From: Candidatus Dojkabacteria bacterium
GTDB lineage: Bacteria; Patescibacteria; Dojkabacteria; SC72
Assembly: GCA_023229785.1 (NCBI GenBank)
Contig: JALNYV010000025.1
Span: forward strand, 1-35,948
DNA: 35,948 nt
Reading direction: 5' to 3'
Shown here: positions 1-8,623 of the stretch, one piece after another
Layout: every line of letters begins with the position of its first letter
How positions within the stretch are numbered: position 1 is the first letter of the stretch
Notes under the pieces: generated by a model
Database searches by the model: none
Told to the model about the DNA's origin: nothing
Seen by the model: only the letters and a program-made list of their open reading frames with translations
Program-made: the position numbers and the translations under genes

Positions 1-3000
1 GTTCTATACGTCAATGCTGGTGCAGGAGAAGATGATATTGGTGGAGCGTTTACCGCTACTGGTGCTGCCCCTGCTAAAGCTGGGAATATCATCATCTTAC
101 AAGTCTTCCAAGACGGTACTACTAATGGTGCGGTAACTCAGACAAGTGCTACCAATATCACCGCTTTAGATGGTACAGCTAATACTTGGACAGCGATTAC
201 TGAACAAACAGTGGGTGCGTCTGACGAGGGCAGACATTACTTGTGGATTGGGCGTTCAACTGGTACTTCTGCTCCTACTTTTACAGGTGGTAATTCTACT
301 TCTGAAGATGTATGGACCAGGATGTATGAGTTTACTGGATGTGACGCCAATGCTACTACTTTAGCGGGGATTCTTGAAAACGCTACTGCTGGAACTGTAG
401 CTAATGGTTCTGCAACTGATACCTCTGTTACTGACACCTCTGTCCAAACTTTAGGAGATGGGCGATTAGCTCTTAATTTTATCGCTGTAAATGCTTCTCA
501 AGCTGCGGAACTAACTGCTATGACTGGTGAAACGGGTGGAGATTGGACATACCCCGTAGCAGCTTTTGGTTCTACCACTGGTACGGATGGTACGATTGCT
601 CTCGTTACAGCTGCTATGGCTAGTGCAGGAACGATTAATGGTGGGTCTGACGCTATCACTTCAAGAGCTTGGGGAGTAATAGGATTTGCTCTTATACCCG
701 AACTATCTCCTACAGTAGTCTTAACCACCCCGACAGACGCAGCTACAGGACAAAGCGTAACCCCTGCTCTTATCTTTACAGGAACAGATGGTAATGCAGA
801 TGAAGTGGAATATCAGGTACAGGTGGATACGAGTAGTAGTTTTAATAGTGGTTCTACGGTTAATACTTATTATTTTGATGCCCATATTGCAGGACCTACA
901 GATAGTGGTGCTGTTTGGACAGATGATGCCAGTGGTTTTGATAGTGATGCTACACCATCAACTTTTGCTTATACAACTGGGATACTTGTGGTTCTTTCTG
1001 GAACTGGAACTACTGCCCCTACTTCTGGAAATGCAATAACTCAAGTACGAGCAAGAATGTTTGGTGGTCAATCAGCAGGAACACAAACTCAATCTGCCCC
1101 AATTTATAATGGTGCAGACCTTTTAGGAACACCAATTACACACTCAGGAGCGGCACTTTATGAATGGGGAGATTATGTAACATTATCAGCTCCCGCAGGA
1201 GGTTGGACTTGGACAATAGTAAATGGTTTAAAAGTAGATGCAACTTCAGCTAATGCTTCAACAGTAACAAAGAGAATTTATAAAGTAGAAATAGAGGTTA
1301 CCTCTGATTCCCCCCTCCTTGACATCCTCTCCTCCACCGATGCTGATGCTAACTGGACAGGTACAGGAGCACCTAATCCTTTTCCTAGTGGAAATGCAAT
1401 AACTTATACCATACCAGCCGCTTCAACTCTAACCGCAGGACTTGAATACTTTTGGAGAGTAAGAGCTATTGACCCTCTAGGAAGCAATACTTGGGGAGCA
1501 TATCCTACAAGGTTTAGTTTTACAACGGCGGCAGCAGGGGGCGATAAATCTGTCAACGTCTTTGACTCCATTACCGTAGCTGAAACAGTAACACCACAAT
1601 TAGTATCTAACATCAACGTATTTGATACGATAAACGTCTCCGAGACTGTAACCCCGCAATTAGTTTCCAATGTAAATGTTTTTGATTCAATTAATGTTTC
1701 AGAAAGCACGATTCCACAAGTAGTTAACAATGTAGATGTTTTCGATACAGTCAATGTATCTGAAGCGGTTACTATTATGGAAGCAAATCTCGTGATTAAC
1801 GTCTCTGATGACGTATTTGTTTCCGAGAGCGTTCAAACGCAAAAGGTTTTAAATATTAATGTTTTTGACAGCGTAACCGTAGATGATGGAAATGGCGTAA
1901 GCACTCCTGGACCAGTTCTTTCGGAAGTTAGCAATATCTCGGTTGTTGATACTGTTAATGTAAGCGAAAGTACCACTCCCCAGCTTATTAGCAACATCAA
2001 TGTTTTCGATTCAATAACAGTAGCGGAAACAGTAACTACTTTTCTTCCCTTCTTAGCGGTTAATGTATTTGACTCTATCACTGTGGCGGAAACCATCGCT
2101 TCTCAGTTGGTAAACAATATATCCGTAGTAGACAACATAACAGTTGCGGAATCTACTAATGCTGGTATCCCTTTAACGCTAGACGTTTTTGATTCAATCA
2201 CGGTCTCTGAGACAATAACTCCCCAGTTAGTTAATAACGTATCGGTTGTTGACAATATCACAGTTTCTGAGTCAACCGTAGCTTCGGAAGTGTTAAATAT
2301 TTCAGTGTTTGATTCTATTCAAGTTAGTGAGCAGATTTCCGCTCAAGTTCCAAATCAGTTTCTAAATGTTTTTGATAATATAACAGTCTCGGAATCAATA
2401 ACTCCTCAATTAAACAACTTAATTAATGTGTTTGATTCGGTTACAGTAGGAGAAACAACTACTCTTCATAAAATTAACAATATAGATGTTTTCGACTCTA
2501 TAGCAGTATCTGAGAATATTCAACTTCGACTAGACAATAATATAAGCGTATTTGACTTTATTACGGTTGCGGAGACGACCACAGTTTCTTTATCTCTTAA
2601 TATAGATGTATTTGATGGTATTACTGTTTCTGAAAACATAAGTGCAATTATTCCCTCTGGAAGTGCTAATGTTTTCGATTCTATAGGAGTTTCCGAAAGC
2701 ACTGTTCCTCAATTAGTAAACAATATCAACGTCTTTGACACAGTTCAAGTATCCGAGGGTATTCAAACACAAGGTGTTTTTAGAGTAGACGTTTTCGATA
2801 CGATAAATGTTTCTGAATCAATAGTGGCTTCAGAAATACATAATGTTTCTGTTTTCGATAATGTTCAAGTTTCCGAGAGCATTACTCCGCAAAAAGTTAA
2901 TAATATAAATGTAGTTGATAACGTTACGGTCTCAGAGAATATAGTAGCCCAAGCCCCTATTGTATTTATAGATGTCTTTGATAATGTAGTTGTAAGCGAA

Positions 3001-3291
3001 AATGTCTCTGTCTTAGAAATAACCCCAAGTGGAATAAGCGTAGTAGATGATGTTTACGTTAGTGAATCGGTTAGCGTTTTAATCCCCATACTTCATATAG
3101 ATATATTCGATTCGATAGTAGTTTCTGAGAATTTAGTTGCTCAGTCTGTGGGGATATTTGTAAACGTTTTTGATTCAATACAGGTTTCGGAGGATGTATC
3201 TGTTTCGTCATCAGCCGTTGTTATTCCGCCTACTACTGGATTTAAGCATCTACCACACAGATTATCTAGATTGGGTAGAATGTCTCATTGA
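1..3291 (+). CDS. Large phage structural / tail-fibre-like protein with 27 C-terminal repeats (5' partial)
   Basis: The reading frame is open from the first base of the window, so the gene begins upstream and the GTG at 211 is not the true start. The visible part is about 1096 residues. The first ~240 residues are Gly/Ala/Thr-rich and beta-prone. Next comes a fibronectin-III-like segment (PTDAATGQSVTP near 720, then EYFWRVRA near 1450) that seems split by an inserted beta-rich domain. The C-terminal half is a run of about 20-residue repeats of the type NVFDSITVSES. The protein ends in a short basic tail (HLPHRLSRLGRM). Composition, size and position directly before lysis genes fit a virion surface or receptor-binding protein, but no catalytic domain or named family is recognisable. 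An alternative is a decorative adhesin on a neck or tail protein. Confidence 0.8.
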   Translation, partial: VLYVNAGAGEDDIGGAFTATGAAPAKAGNIIILQVFQDGTTNGAVTQTSATNITALDGTANTWTAITEQTVGASDEGRHYLWIGRSTGTSAPTFTGGNSTSEDVWTRMYEFTGCDANATTLAGILENATAGTVANGSATDTSVTDTSVQTLGDGRLALNFIAVNASQAAELTAMTGETGGDWTYPVAAFGSTTGTDGTIALVTAAMASAGTINGGSDAITSRAWGVIGFALIPELSPTVVLTTPTDAATGQSVTPALIFTGTDGNADEVEYQVQVDTSSSFNSGSTVNTYYFDAHIAGPTDSGAVWTDDASGFDSDATPSTFAYTTGILVVLSGTGTTAPTSGNAITQVRARMFGGQSAGTQTQSAPIYNGADLLGTPITHSGAALYEWGDYVTLSAPAGGWTWTIVNGLKVDATSANASTVTKRIYKVEIEVTSDSPLLDILSSTDADANWTGTGAPNPFPSGNAITYTIPAASTLTAGLEYFWRVRAIDPLGSNTWGAYPTRFSFTTAAAGGDKSVNVFDSITVAETVTPQLVSNINVFDTINVSETVTPQLVSNVNVFDSINVSESTIPQVVNNVDVFDTVNVSEAVTIMEANLVINVSDDVFVSESVQTQKVLNINVFDSVTVDDGNGVSTPGPVLSEVSNISVVDTVNVSESTTPQLISNINVFDSITVAETVTTFLPFLAVNVFDSITVAETIASQLVNNISVVDNITVAESTNAGIPLTLDVFDSITVSETITPQLVNNVSVVDNITVSESTVASEVLNISVFDSIQVSEQISAQVPNQFLNVFDNITVSESITPQLNNLINVFDSVTVGETTTLHKINNIDVFDSIAVSENIQLRLDNNISVFDFITVAETTTVSLSLNIDVFDGITVSENISAIIPSGSANVFDSIGVSESTVPQLVNNINVFDTVQVSEGIQTQGVFRVDVFDTINVSESIVASEIHNVSVFDNVQVSESITPQKVNNINVVDNVTVSENIVAQAPIVFIDVFDNVVVSENVSVLEITPSGISVVDDVYVSESVSVLIPILHIDIFDSIVVSENLVAQSVGIFVNVFDSIQVSEDVSVSSSAVVIPPTTGFKHLPHRLSRLGRMSH
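1552..3213 (+). repeat. 27 tandem ~20-residue NVFDSITVSE repeats inside the structural gene
   Basis: Reading the translation gives 27 consecutive units with the core [N/D/S]V[F/V]D[S/T/N][I/V]xV[S/A]E[S/T/N], separated by 8-15 variable residues, often TPQLVNN. The DNA of the units differs strongly at synonymous positions (for example gtctttgactcc, gtatttgatacg and gttttcgattca for V-F-D-S/T), so this is an old protein repeat and not a recent DNA expansion. Each unit alternates hydrophobic beta-strand residues with Ser/Thr/Asp/Glu, as expected for a fibrous beta solenoid or sandwich array. Confidence 0.9.
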
Positions 3292-3321
3292 CAAATATCT
3301 ATATTTTGATAAGAATTAATT

Positions 3322-3897
3322 ATGGAACAAAAAGCAACACAACAAGCACTCTCAGTAGGGGCAAACCCTCTAGTTTTGGCTTTGGCTAAACAAATGTTGG
3401 GTAAAAAAGCATATGTAGGGTATTGTCAACAATTTGTAAAAGAAATGGGCGGAACCACAAGAGGAGCTTCTGCAATTCAAGCATGGAATAACGCTCAAAA
3501 TAAAGTACAGGGAACTCAGGGGATTCAGCCTGGAGATTTGGTATATTTTAGCCCTAACTCAACCAATCAAGGATTTGGTCATACAGGAGTTTACGAGGGA
3601 GATAATAAGTATATTTCAGCCACAAACTCAGGAGTTTTAAGAAACGATTTAAACGCATGGCAAACAGCAACGGGACAAAAATTATTAGGTTATGTTCCGC
3701 AAAGCGAAAGACAGGCACAAAATACGCAGTCTCAAAATACCCAAGTGCCCCAAGCTCCACGAAAATTAGTAGTTCCTCAATATAATCCAGTGCAAATGTC
3801 CGCCCCTCAAGCTAGACCTTTAAACGTGCCCTTGACACTACCCACGCAAGAACCAGATAATACTACATATGGGAGAATAACAGTCCCAAATTTATGA
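3322..3897 (+). CDS. CHAP/NlpC-P60-like peptidoglycan hydrolase (endolysin or virion lysin)
   Basis: 191 residues. The N-terminal ~125 residues carry the papain-like hydrolase pattern: Cys in GYCQQFVKEM (about residue 36), a PGDLVYF strand (about residue 72) and His in GFGHTGVYEG (about residue 90), followed by a short aromatic/Gly strand ending LGYVPQ. This Cys-His architecture cleaves peptide or amide bonds in peptidoglycan. The C-terminal ~65 residues are Pro/Gln-rich and look like a linker or tail. The stop overlaps the next start (ATGA), so it is coupled to the XhlA-like gene. No signal peptide is visible, so export would depend on a holin or on delivery by the virion. A tail-associated lysin is possible given the neighbouring structural gene. 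Confidence 0.75.
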   Translation: MEQKATQQALSVGANPLVLALAKQMLGKKAYVGYCQQFVKEMGGTTRGASAIQAWNNAQNKVQGTQGIQPGDLVYFSPNSTNQGFGHTGVYEGDNKYISATNSGVLRNDLNAWQTATGQKLLGYVPQSERQAQNTQSQNTQVPQAPRKLVVPQYNPVQMSAPQARPLNVPLTLPTQEPDNTTYGRITVPNL

Positions 3898-4115
3898 GCA
3901 ACGGAAGCATATATAACTGGAATGAACTACAAGAAGCAGAGGCTCAAGCCCTTAAAAGAGGAGAGTTTCAGGGAGCTGTAATGCAGGGACTAAAAGACTT
4001 AGATGAAAGGCTTACGAGAATGGAAAAGAGCAATGATTTTAAAGATTTAATTCAATTAGCCGTTGCGGGTATTATAGGTGGAATTGCAGGTATTTTTGGG
4101 GGAAATTTAAAATAA
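3894..4115 (+). CDS. XhlA-like small membrane protein (coiled coil plus C-terminal TM)
   Basis: 73 residues that overlap the preceding stop by four bases. The N-terminal two thirds is a charged helix with heptad character (LKDLDERLTRMEKS). The last ~20 residues form a Gly/Ile-rich hydrophobic segment (LAVAGIIGGIAGIFGG) ending in NLK. This order matches the haemolysin XhlA family found in phage lysis cassettes. It probably sits in the inner membrane and helps the holin or endolysin. The family call rests on architecture only. Confidence 0.6.
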   Translation: MSNGSIYNWNELQEAEAQALKRGEFQGAVMQGLKDLDERLTRMEKSNDFKDLIQLAVAGIIGGIAGIFGGNLK

Positions 4116-4152
4116 ACTTGACAAGTAACGATGAAAGGAGTAAAATAAAACA

Positions 4153-4881
4153 ATGCCTAAAATATGTCTTCAGGTAGGGCACCAAAACATTCAATATAAC
4201 TCGATAGAAGCACTGCAAGGCTCTACGGGAGCTCCTCAGGAAATGGGAACTAATTATAAGGTTGTTTCAAGAACAGCAGAACTTTTAAGACAAAGAGGTT
4301 TTGAGGTTAAACAAACAGATGCCAACGCTAATGCTGACCCCCTAGTTACAGATGTAGATTGGGATATGTATTTAGCAGTTCATTGTGATGCGGACTCAGC
4401 ACTCTTATCGGGTGGTTTTGTTGACCATGCAGACCCTATTATTGATGATGCAGCTGTTGAAAGTTCAAGGATTGCAGAAGCTATTGAATCAGTATTTTTT
4501 AAAGAAACTGGAATTGTAGATAGACCAGAAAGAGAAGGTAAATCAGATGGAGTTTTATTCTATTATATGTGGTCAGTCTTAACTTCAAAAACCCCTTGTG
4601 TTTTAATAGAAATGGGAGAATCAGTTGATGCCCACGATAGAGTTATCTTAAACGATACCGAAAGATGTGCAAAAGCCTTGACTAGGGGAATATGTAATGC
4701 GTTTGGAGTGGTATATGACCTGCCTACACCACAGCCACCAGTTGTAGAACCACCAGTAGTCGTTACCCCACCAGTGGTTGACCCATGCAAAGAAAACCTA
4801 AAGAAAATAAACACAATCGCTAATTCAAGTTGGCTGACTTGGTTAAGAAATAGACAAGCAGTTAGAGATTTAAGTAAATAA
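4153..4881 (+). CDS. N-acetylmuramoyl-L-alanine amidase (Amidase_3 type)
   Basis: 242 residues with a good Shine-Dalgarno (AAAGGAG, 4134-4140). The zinc-amidase pattern is visible: His10 in QVGHQN, Glu30 in PQEMGTN, His77 in AVHCDAD and the catalytic Glu153 in VLIEMGES. The enzyme would cut the bond between MurNAc and L-Ala in peptidoglycan. After about residue 200 come a Pro/Val-rich linker (PPVVEPPVVVTPPVVDP) and a short basic helix of ~30 residues, too small for a standard wall-binding domain. No signal peptide is present, so holin-dependent release is likely. This and the CHAP protein give the cassette two different wall-cleaving activities. Confidence 0.88.
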   Translation: MPKICLQVGHQNIQYNSIEALQGSTGAPQEMGTNYKVVSRTAELLRQRGFEVKQTDANANADPLVTDVDWDMYLAVHCDADSALLSGGFVDHADPIIDDAAVESSRIAEAIESVFFKETGIVDRPEREGKSDGVLFYYMWSVLTSKTPCVLIEMGESVDAHDRVILNDTERCAKALTRGICNAFGVVYDLPTPQPPVVEPPVVVTPPVVDPCKENLKKINTIANSSWLTWLRNRQAVRDLSK

Positions 4882-4882
4882 T

Positions 4883-5185
4883 ATGGACGAAAACATAACT
4901 AAAGCTCAGTACGAAAGCATTATCAAAAAGATAGACGTAATGCAAAAAACAATGGACTTAAGGTTCAATGAGTGGTCGGAAGATAGGCGAACTATAACCG
5001 ATTTAGAAGTAAGGTTGAAAATGGTAGAAGCTAAATTAGACGGTGCAAGAGATGATATCGCAGACAATCAGAAAAAGGTCATGGCAAAAGTAGATGAACA
5101 CCTATCACCAATGCCTGACATCTTAGCAGAGCAAGTCAAAGAATCAGTTGAAAAAGCAAGTAAGAAGAAGGGATTATTTAAATGA
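4883..5185 (+). CDS. Small coiled-coil protein of the lysis cassette
   Basis: 100 residues starting one base after the amidase stop. It is almost entirely charged alpha helix (DLEVRLKMVEAKLDGARDDI) and ends in a Lys-rich tail. There are no cysteines or membrane segment. Short coiled-coil proteins of this kind often occur between phage lysin and holin genes. A role as a spanin-like or virion accessory factor cannot be shown from sequence. Function unknown. Confidence 0.6.
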   Translation: MDENITKAQYESIIKKIDVMQKTMDLRFNEWSEDRRTITDLEVRLKMVEAKLDGARDDIADNQKKVMAKVDEHLSPMPDILAEQVKESVEKASKKKGLFK

Positions 5186-5298
5186 ACGACTTTAACCAAG
5201 CAGTATTAAGACACTATAGGAAAGTTAATAAGAGGATGAGAAAACTCAATAAACAGAGAAAGGGTTTCTGGGACGCATTTTGGGAATATTTTAAGTAA
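5182..5298 (+). CDS. Very small basic protein, unknown
   Basis: 38 codons overlapping the previous stop by an ATGA tetranucleotide, typical of translational coupling. The product is Lys/Arg-rich with aromatic residues at the C-terminus (GFWDAFWEYFK), suggesting a basic amphipathic peptide. Support is the overlap and the coding-like composition only. Confidence 0.45.
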   Translation: MNDFNQAVLRHYRKVNKRMRKLNKQRKGFWDAFWEYFK

Positions 5299-5353
5299 TG
5301 GAAGATATATTTTGTCAAAGAGTAATAGTTTGTGGGTCAGATGAGGAGTAATT

Positions 5354-5479
5354 ATGGGTAGAGCGTTAAAAAAGAAGAGAAGTAATTTAAGAAAGGGTGT
5401 TACAAGAAACACAGATAACTTAGTAGTTAATTATCACATTATAGGAAAGGGGGAGGTGAGTTTATGGATAACTTTATAG
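5354..5479 (+). CDS. Possible small basic protein, unknown
   Basis: 41 codons preceded by GAGGAG nine bases upstream. It begins MGRALKKKRSN and ends inside the first codons of the holin-like gene in another frame (16-base overlap). The overlap places the holin ribosome-binding site (AAAGGGGGAGG) inside this frame. It may be a real coupled gene or simply open sequence. Confidence 0.35.
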   Translation: MGRALKKKRSNLRKGVTRNTDNLVVNYHIIGKGEVSLWITL

Positions 5480-5697
5480 CATGGATAAAAGAAACTGGTA
5501 GAGTTGTGGTTCTTGGGGCAATATCTTATTTATTAACAGAGGGTGTTTTAGTTGGATTAGTAGATATTATATTTGGTGTTAAACTTGATGTTGCATCAAA
5601 ATTATTTATTGTAGGTTTAGTAACATCAGTATTAAAAGGTGTTGATAGACAGCTTCACGATTCAGGACTTGCTGAAAAAGGTATAACTCGGTTTTAA
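5464..5697 (+). CDS. Holin-like small membrane protein
   Basis: 77 residues with a strong Shine-Dalgarno (GGGGGAGG, about nine bases before ATG). There are two hydrophobic segments, about residues 13-38 (VVVLGAISYLLTEGVLVGLVD) and 44-57 (LFIVGLVTSVLKG), joined by a short turn, with a charged C-terminus. Size, topology and position as the last gene of the lysis cassette support a holin that opens the membrane to the hydrolases upstream. No named holin family is recognised. Confidence 0.6.
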   Translation: MDNFIAWIKETGRVVVLGAISYLLTEGVLVGLVDIIFGVKLDVASKLFIVGLVTSVLKGVDRQLHDSGLAEKGITRF

Positions 5698-5703
5698 TCA
5701 ACA

Positions 5704-5739
5704 AAAAATAGCAGGCATTTGGAAAGACCTGCTATTTTT
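5704..5739. terminator. Bidirectional Rho-independent terminator between convergent operons
   Basis: A perfect 12-bp inverted repeat, AAAAATAGCAGG at 5704-5715 and CCTGCTATTTTT at 5728-5739, encloses a 12-nt loop. The A-run on one side and T-run on the other give a U-tract in both directions. It lies between the holin-like gene and the convergent Lys-rich zinc-ribbon gene. Confidence 0.9.
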
Positions 5740-5751
5740 ATGGCTTATAAG

Positions 5752-6168
5752 CTATTTTTTCTTTTTCTTTTTAGGTTCAACTTTAGCTTCTTGTTGAACT
5801 TCTACTTTTTCCTCTGGTTTTTTAACTACTAAATCTACGCATGCTTTACAGTAGATTTTATCCTTATAGCTAAATTCCGCTCTCCTTGCGTTACAAGTAG
5901 AACAGATTGCCTTAGGAATATACACTATTACCTGCCCTATTCCAACATCATAGAGGATTCCAGAATCGGCTGTTGTTTGTACTCCTAATCTTTTGATTAC
6001 TTCATTAGAAACGAAGTTATTAGCCATTACCTCTGCGATTTTCCCCATTTGAGTAAGAGTTACAAAAGTTGTTAAATTCCTTATTTCACCTGCTGAAAAT
6101 TGATAGGTTGTTTTCTTAAAATCCTTCTCAGGATACTGTTCATTATATAGTTTCTCTTGGTCCTGCAT
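5752..6168 (-). CDS. Zinc-ribbon protein with Lys-rich tail, unknown
   Basis: 138 residues. Two CxxC pairs (CSTC and CKAC, about residues 91-111) make a zinc ribbon. The last ~25 residues are nearly all Lys/Glu/Val and end in six lysines, which suggests nucleic-acid or acidic-partner contact. The N-terminal half is a helical domain of unknown type. It is the last gene of the leftward operon and overlaps the preceding gene's stop. Confidence 0.6.
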   Translation of the reverse strand: MQDQEKLYNEQYPEKDFKKTTYQFSAGEIRNLTTFVTLTQMGKIAEVMANNFVSNEVIKRLGVQTTADSGILYDVGIGQVIVYIPKAICSTCNARRAEFSYKDKIYCKACVDLVVKKPEEKVEVQQEAKVEPKKKKKK

Positions 6169-6413
6169 TATTCATCACCCCCAATGTTTTCTCCCAAATC
6201 TTCAATTACTTCTTCTTTGAACGGAACTCCTGGTTTTATGTTCTTGGCTTTCTTTTCTTCCCAGTTAGTAAGCCCTACCCTAGCGTGTTCTGCGGAGTCA
6301 AACGTCAAAAGATATCCTTCATGGTTAATCTGATAGACGTTCTCGGTTGCTCGCTGGCATAAATCACATCTTTGTTTAGCTGGTAAATGTCTTTGAAATA
6401 TTAAATCACTCAT
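6168..6413 (-). CDS. Small CxxC protein, unknown
   Basis: 81 residues with one CDLC pair near residue 16 and His at 9, an incomplete zinc-finger-like site. The C-terminus is acidic. The start overlaps the upstream stop (ATGA) and its own stop touches the next start, so all three Cys-containing genes here are translationally coupled. Confidence 0.55.
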   Translation of the reverse strand: MSDLIFQRHLPAKQRCDLCQRATENVYQINHEGYLLTFDSAEHARVGLTNWEEKKAKNIKPGVPFKEEVIEDLGENIGGDE

Positions 6414-6850
6414 TTTTTATTCTCCTCCAATGGTGTAACCTCCCGTTGTTCCAGAACTTCATGAGTTAAGCACATCGCACTGGCAAACCATCTCTTATCT
6501 ATCTTAGTTATTACGGTTCTTACTGGGGTACTACATTGAGGGCAATTTCCCTCCCACTTATATTTAAGTTCTAGTTTCTTGGGTTCTTGGTTGACTTCTG
6601 CGGGTTTTTCCGCTACTGGTTTTGGCTCTTCTTTTTTAGGATTATCTATAGCTTGAAGAACTTCCTGTATTTCTGGAGGGATTGGAGCTTCTTTATCTAA
6701 GGCTACTAATTTAGGTATGTCTTGTTTTTTGCTTTTCTCTTGTTTAATTCCTTCTAATTGAGTTACTCCACCATGAACGGTTGCCATGTGGTTTTCGTAA
6801 TCTTTATCTGGTATATCTCCTTCCCCTGCGGGGCAAATCATACAAAGCAT
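6410..6850 (-). CDS. Two-finger zinc protein with Pro/Glu/Lys linker, unknown
   Basis: 146 residues. The N-terminal CMIC...HMATVH is a C2H2-like finger. A ~60-residue Lys/Glu/Pro linker follows, then a second site (CPQC...CLTH). It starts one base after the end of the glycosyltransferase gene upstream. Function unknown; the modular finger-linker-finger layout suggests a protein or nucleic-acid binding adaptor. Confidence 0.55.
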   Translation of the reverse strand: MLCMICPAGEGDIPDKDYENHMATVHGGVTQLEGIKQEKSKKQDIPKLVALDKEAPIPPEIQEVLQAIDNPKKEEPKPVAEKPAEVNQEPKKLELKYKWEGNCPQCSTPVRTVITKIDKRWFASAMCLTHEVLEQREVTPLEENKK

Positions 6851-6851
6851 A

Positions 6852-7892
6852 TTATATTAATCTTTCTAAAAACTTCTCTATGTCCTTTTGTTCTTTATCA
6901 AAATCGACAATCTCTTTAAACCGCTCGTAAGTTCTACTTCTCATCCACTCGTACTGTATGGGTGATATGTTTCGAATCTTTTCAGCTACTGCCTGCATAT
7001 CATCACCAATATTCGCTATTATACACGTTTCATCGGGAATTGTCAATAACCCTCCAAGCTTATCCTTATATTCCTCGTAATTTATAATTACAGGGGTTCC
7101 AACTGCAAAAAAATTATGTAAGTTATGGCCATATCCATCTGCCCCGCTTTTGCACATAAATCCAAAAGCACTCTCTCCCATAATCCTGGCCATATTTTCT
7201 ACCCCGACTACGCCCCCATCCTCGCACTGTCCGCCATAAGAAAAAAATCTATAATCGGGCATTGAGGCCTTAAGGGTGTAATAGTTTTGCATCCCCCCAT
7301 TTTGATTCAAGACATTAATAAAAGAAGTAATCATCTTCTCAACGGGTTTACTACTTGGTTTAAATACTTCAAGGTCAAACTCCTGATGATAGAAAACTGA
7401 GTTAGCACTGTAAGTATTGAATGGGGCGGTTGAGGACATTAGATTTTTAATTTCTCCGCTTCTTAAAAGGTCGTCTACTTCGTTAAAATGATTGCCCATC
7501 TGGAATATGAGTTTGGCTTGGGGCTGGTACTTATCAATTAATTCTTTAAAAGGCTTAATATGGGCAGGGATTGAGGCTATTAAGATGTCAAATTTGATGT
7601 TTTTAAAGGTATCTAATGTGATAGCTTTTTGTATGGAATGATTGTGTGGGTCTTGGATAAAATATATATTATCTTTTTTCTCTCCTTCGTTTAGGGGCAT
7701 GGTTCCGTCAGAGGGGAAGGAGCCTAGCTCCAAAAATTGTTTCGCAGTCGCCTCAAGGGAATTTATTTTCCAATAATCAGGAAACCACTCCATGCCAATA
7801 GGAAAATATAACTCCATTTTAAGTCTATCCTCGAATAGCATCTTTAAACTATGGGCTAGTGATTGGTGGTGTCTATCGCTAAATATCCTCAT
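6852..7892 (-). CDS. GT-B-fold glycosyltransferase (GT4-like)
   Basis: 346 residues. The C-terminal half has the usual GT-B donor site features: a conserved Gly/Glu segment (GESAFGFMCKSGADGYGHNLHNFFAVG, residues roughly 250-277, described here by its ends), then PVIINYEEY, where family members contact the nucleotide-sugar. The N-terminal half is less conserved, as is normal for the acceptor domain. It overlaps the upstream glycosyltransferase by four bases. Donor and acceptor are unknown. Confidence 0.65.
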   Translation of the reverse strand: MRIFSDRHHQSLAHSLKMLFEDRLKMELYFPIGMEWFPDYWKINSLEATAKQFLELGSFPSDGTMPLNEGEKKDNIYFIQDPHNHSIQKAITLDTFKNIKFDILIASIPAHIKPFKELIDKYQPQAKLIFQMGNHFNEVDDLLRSGEIKNLMSSTAPFNTYSANSVFYHQEFDLEVFKPSSKPVEKMITSFINVLNQNGGMQNYYTLKASMPDYRFFSYGGQCEDGGVVGVENMARIMGESAFGFMCKSGADGYGHNLHNFFAVGTPVIINYEEYKDKLGGLLTIPDETCIIANIGDDMQAVAEKIRNISPIQYEWMRSRTYERFKEIVDFDKEQKDIEKFLERLI

Positions 7893-8623
7893 AACGGAAA
7901 AAACTCGTCTAAAAACTCATGGGTCTTTGGTCTTTCAAATTGATTGATTTGATTCATTATATCACAGAACGGAGACTGGTTGGGCAAAAGTGAGCTTTTA
8001 TAATTGAAATAAAAGAAGGTTTGGGGTCTAAAGAATGGGTCTTGATAAATGAAGCATTTATAGTTTTGCGTGAGTCCTTGCATGTGATAGTAGTCTTCGT
8101 GTAACTTGACACCGAAATCATCTATGTTTTTACCTTGAGCAAATTTCTGCACCTCGTCAAAAAAGAATCCAAAATGGTCTTTGGGCAGGACTACGCTAAA
8201 GTTTTTAGATGTTTTATCAATTATGCTTTTTCTAACTACTGCAAACGCTGGGTGAATCCTGTCTCTTTCCTGATAATATATAAAATCGTTATCCTCTTTA
8301 AAAACCCTATCTAAGAACGATTTGTCGCTTATTAAGAAGTCCTGTTCTAAAAAAAGAACGTGCTCTACTGGGCTCATCTTGTCTAAGAGTTGATTAATGG
8401 CATCATTTCTCCAATCTCCACCATGGGAGATTACGGCATCTATGAAAGTTACCCCTAATGATTCTAGGTCACTTCGTATAAAGTTAGTGTAATCTCCATC
8501 TAGATGATGATTGGAAAATGCTATATAAATGTCTTGGAAATAATCTCTGAACCTTTTCAAGTTCAATCTACATAAAGGAAAGTCCACTTGACGGGGCCAG
8601 ACCATAATTACGCTTGGTTTCAT
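7889..8623 (-). CDS. GT-A-like glycosyltransferase
   Basis: 244 residues. An N-terminal alpha/beta segment (PSVIMVWPRQV) leads to a strand VLFLEQDFLIS near residue 90, which takes the place of the DxD metal motif; here it reads EQD, so metal use is uncertain. Later segments carry many His and aromatic residues, as in acceptor sites. It overlaps both neighbours by four bases. An inactive or metal-independent enzyme is possible. Confidence 0.55.
   Translation of the reverse strand: MKPSVIMVWPRQVDFPLCRLNLKRFRDYFQDIYIAFSNHHLDGDYTNFIRSDLESLGVTFIDAVISHGGDWRNDAINQLLDKMSPVEHVLFLEQDFLISDKSFLDRVFKEDNDFIYYQERDRIHPAFAVVRKSIIDKTSKNFSVVLPKDHFGFFFDEVQKFAQGKNIDDFGVKLHEDYYHMQGLTQNYKCFIYQDPFFRPQTFFYFNYKSSLLPNQSPFCDIMNQINQFERPKTHEFLDEFFPL

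Noticed and set aside
5298..5351. 17-codon frame between two small genes
   Set aside because: One-base overlap with the previous stop is the only support; too short to judge.
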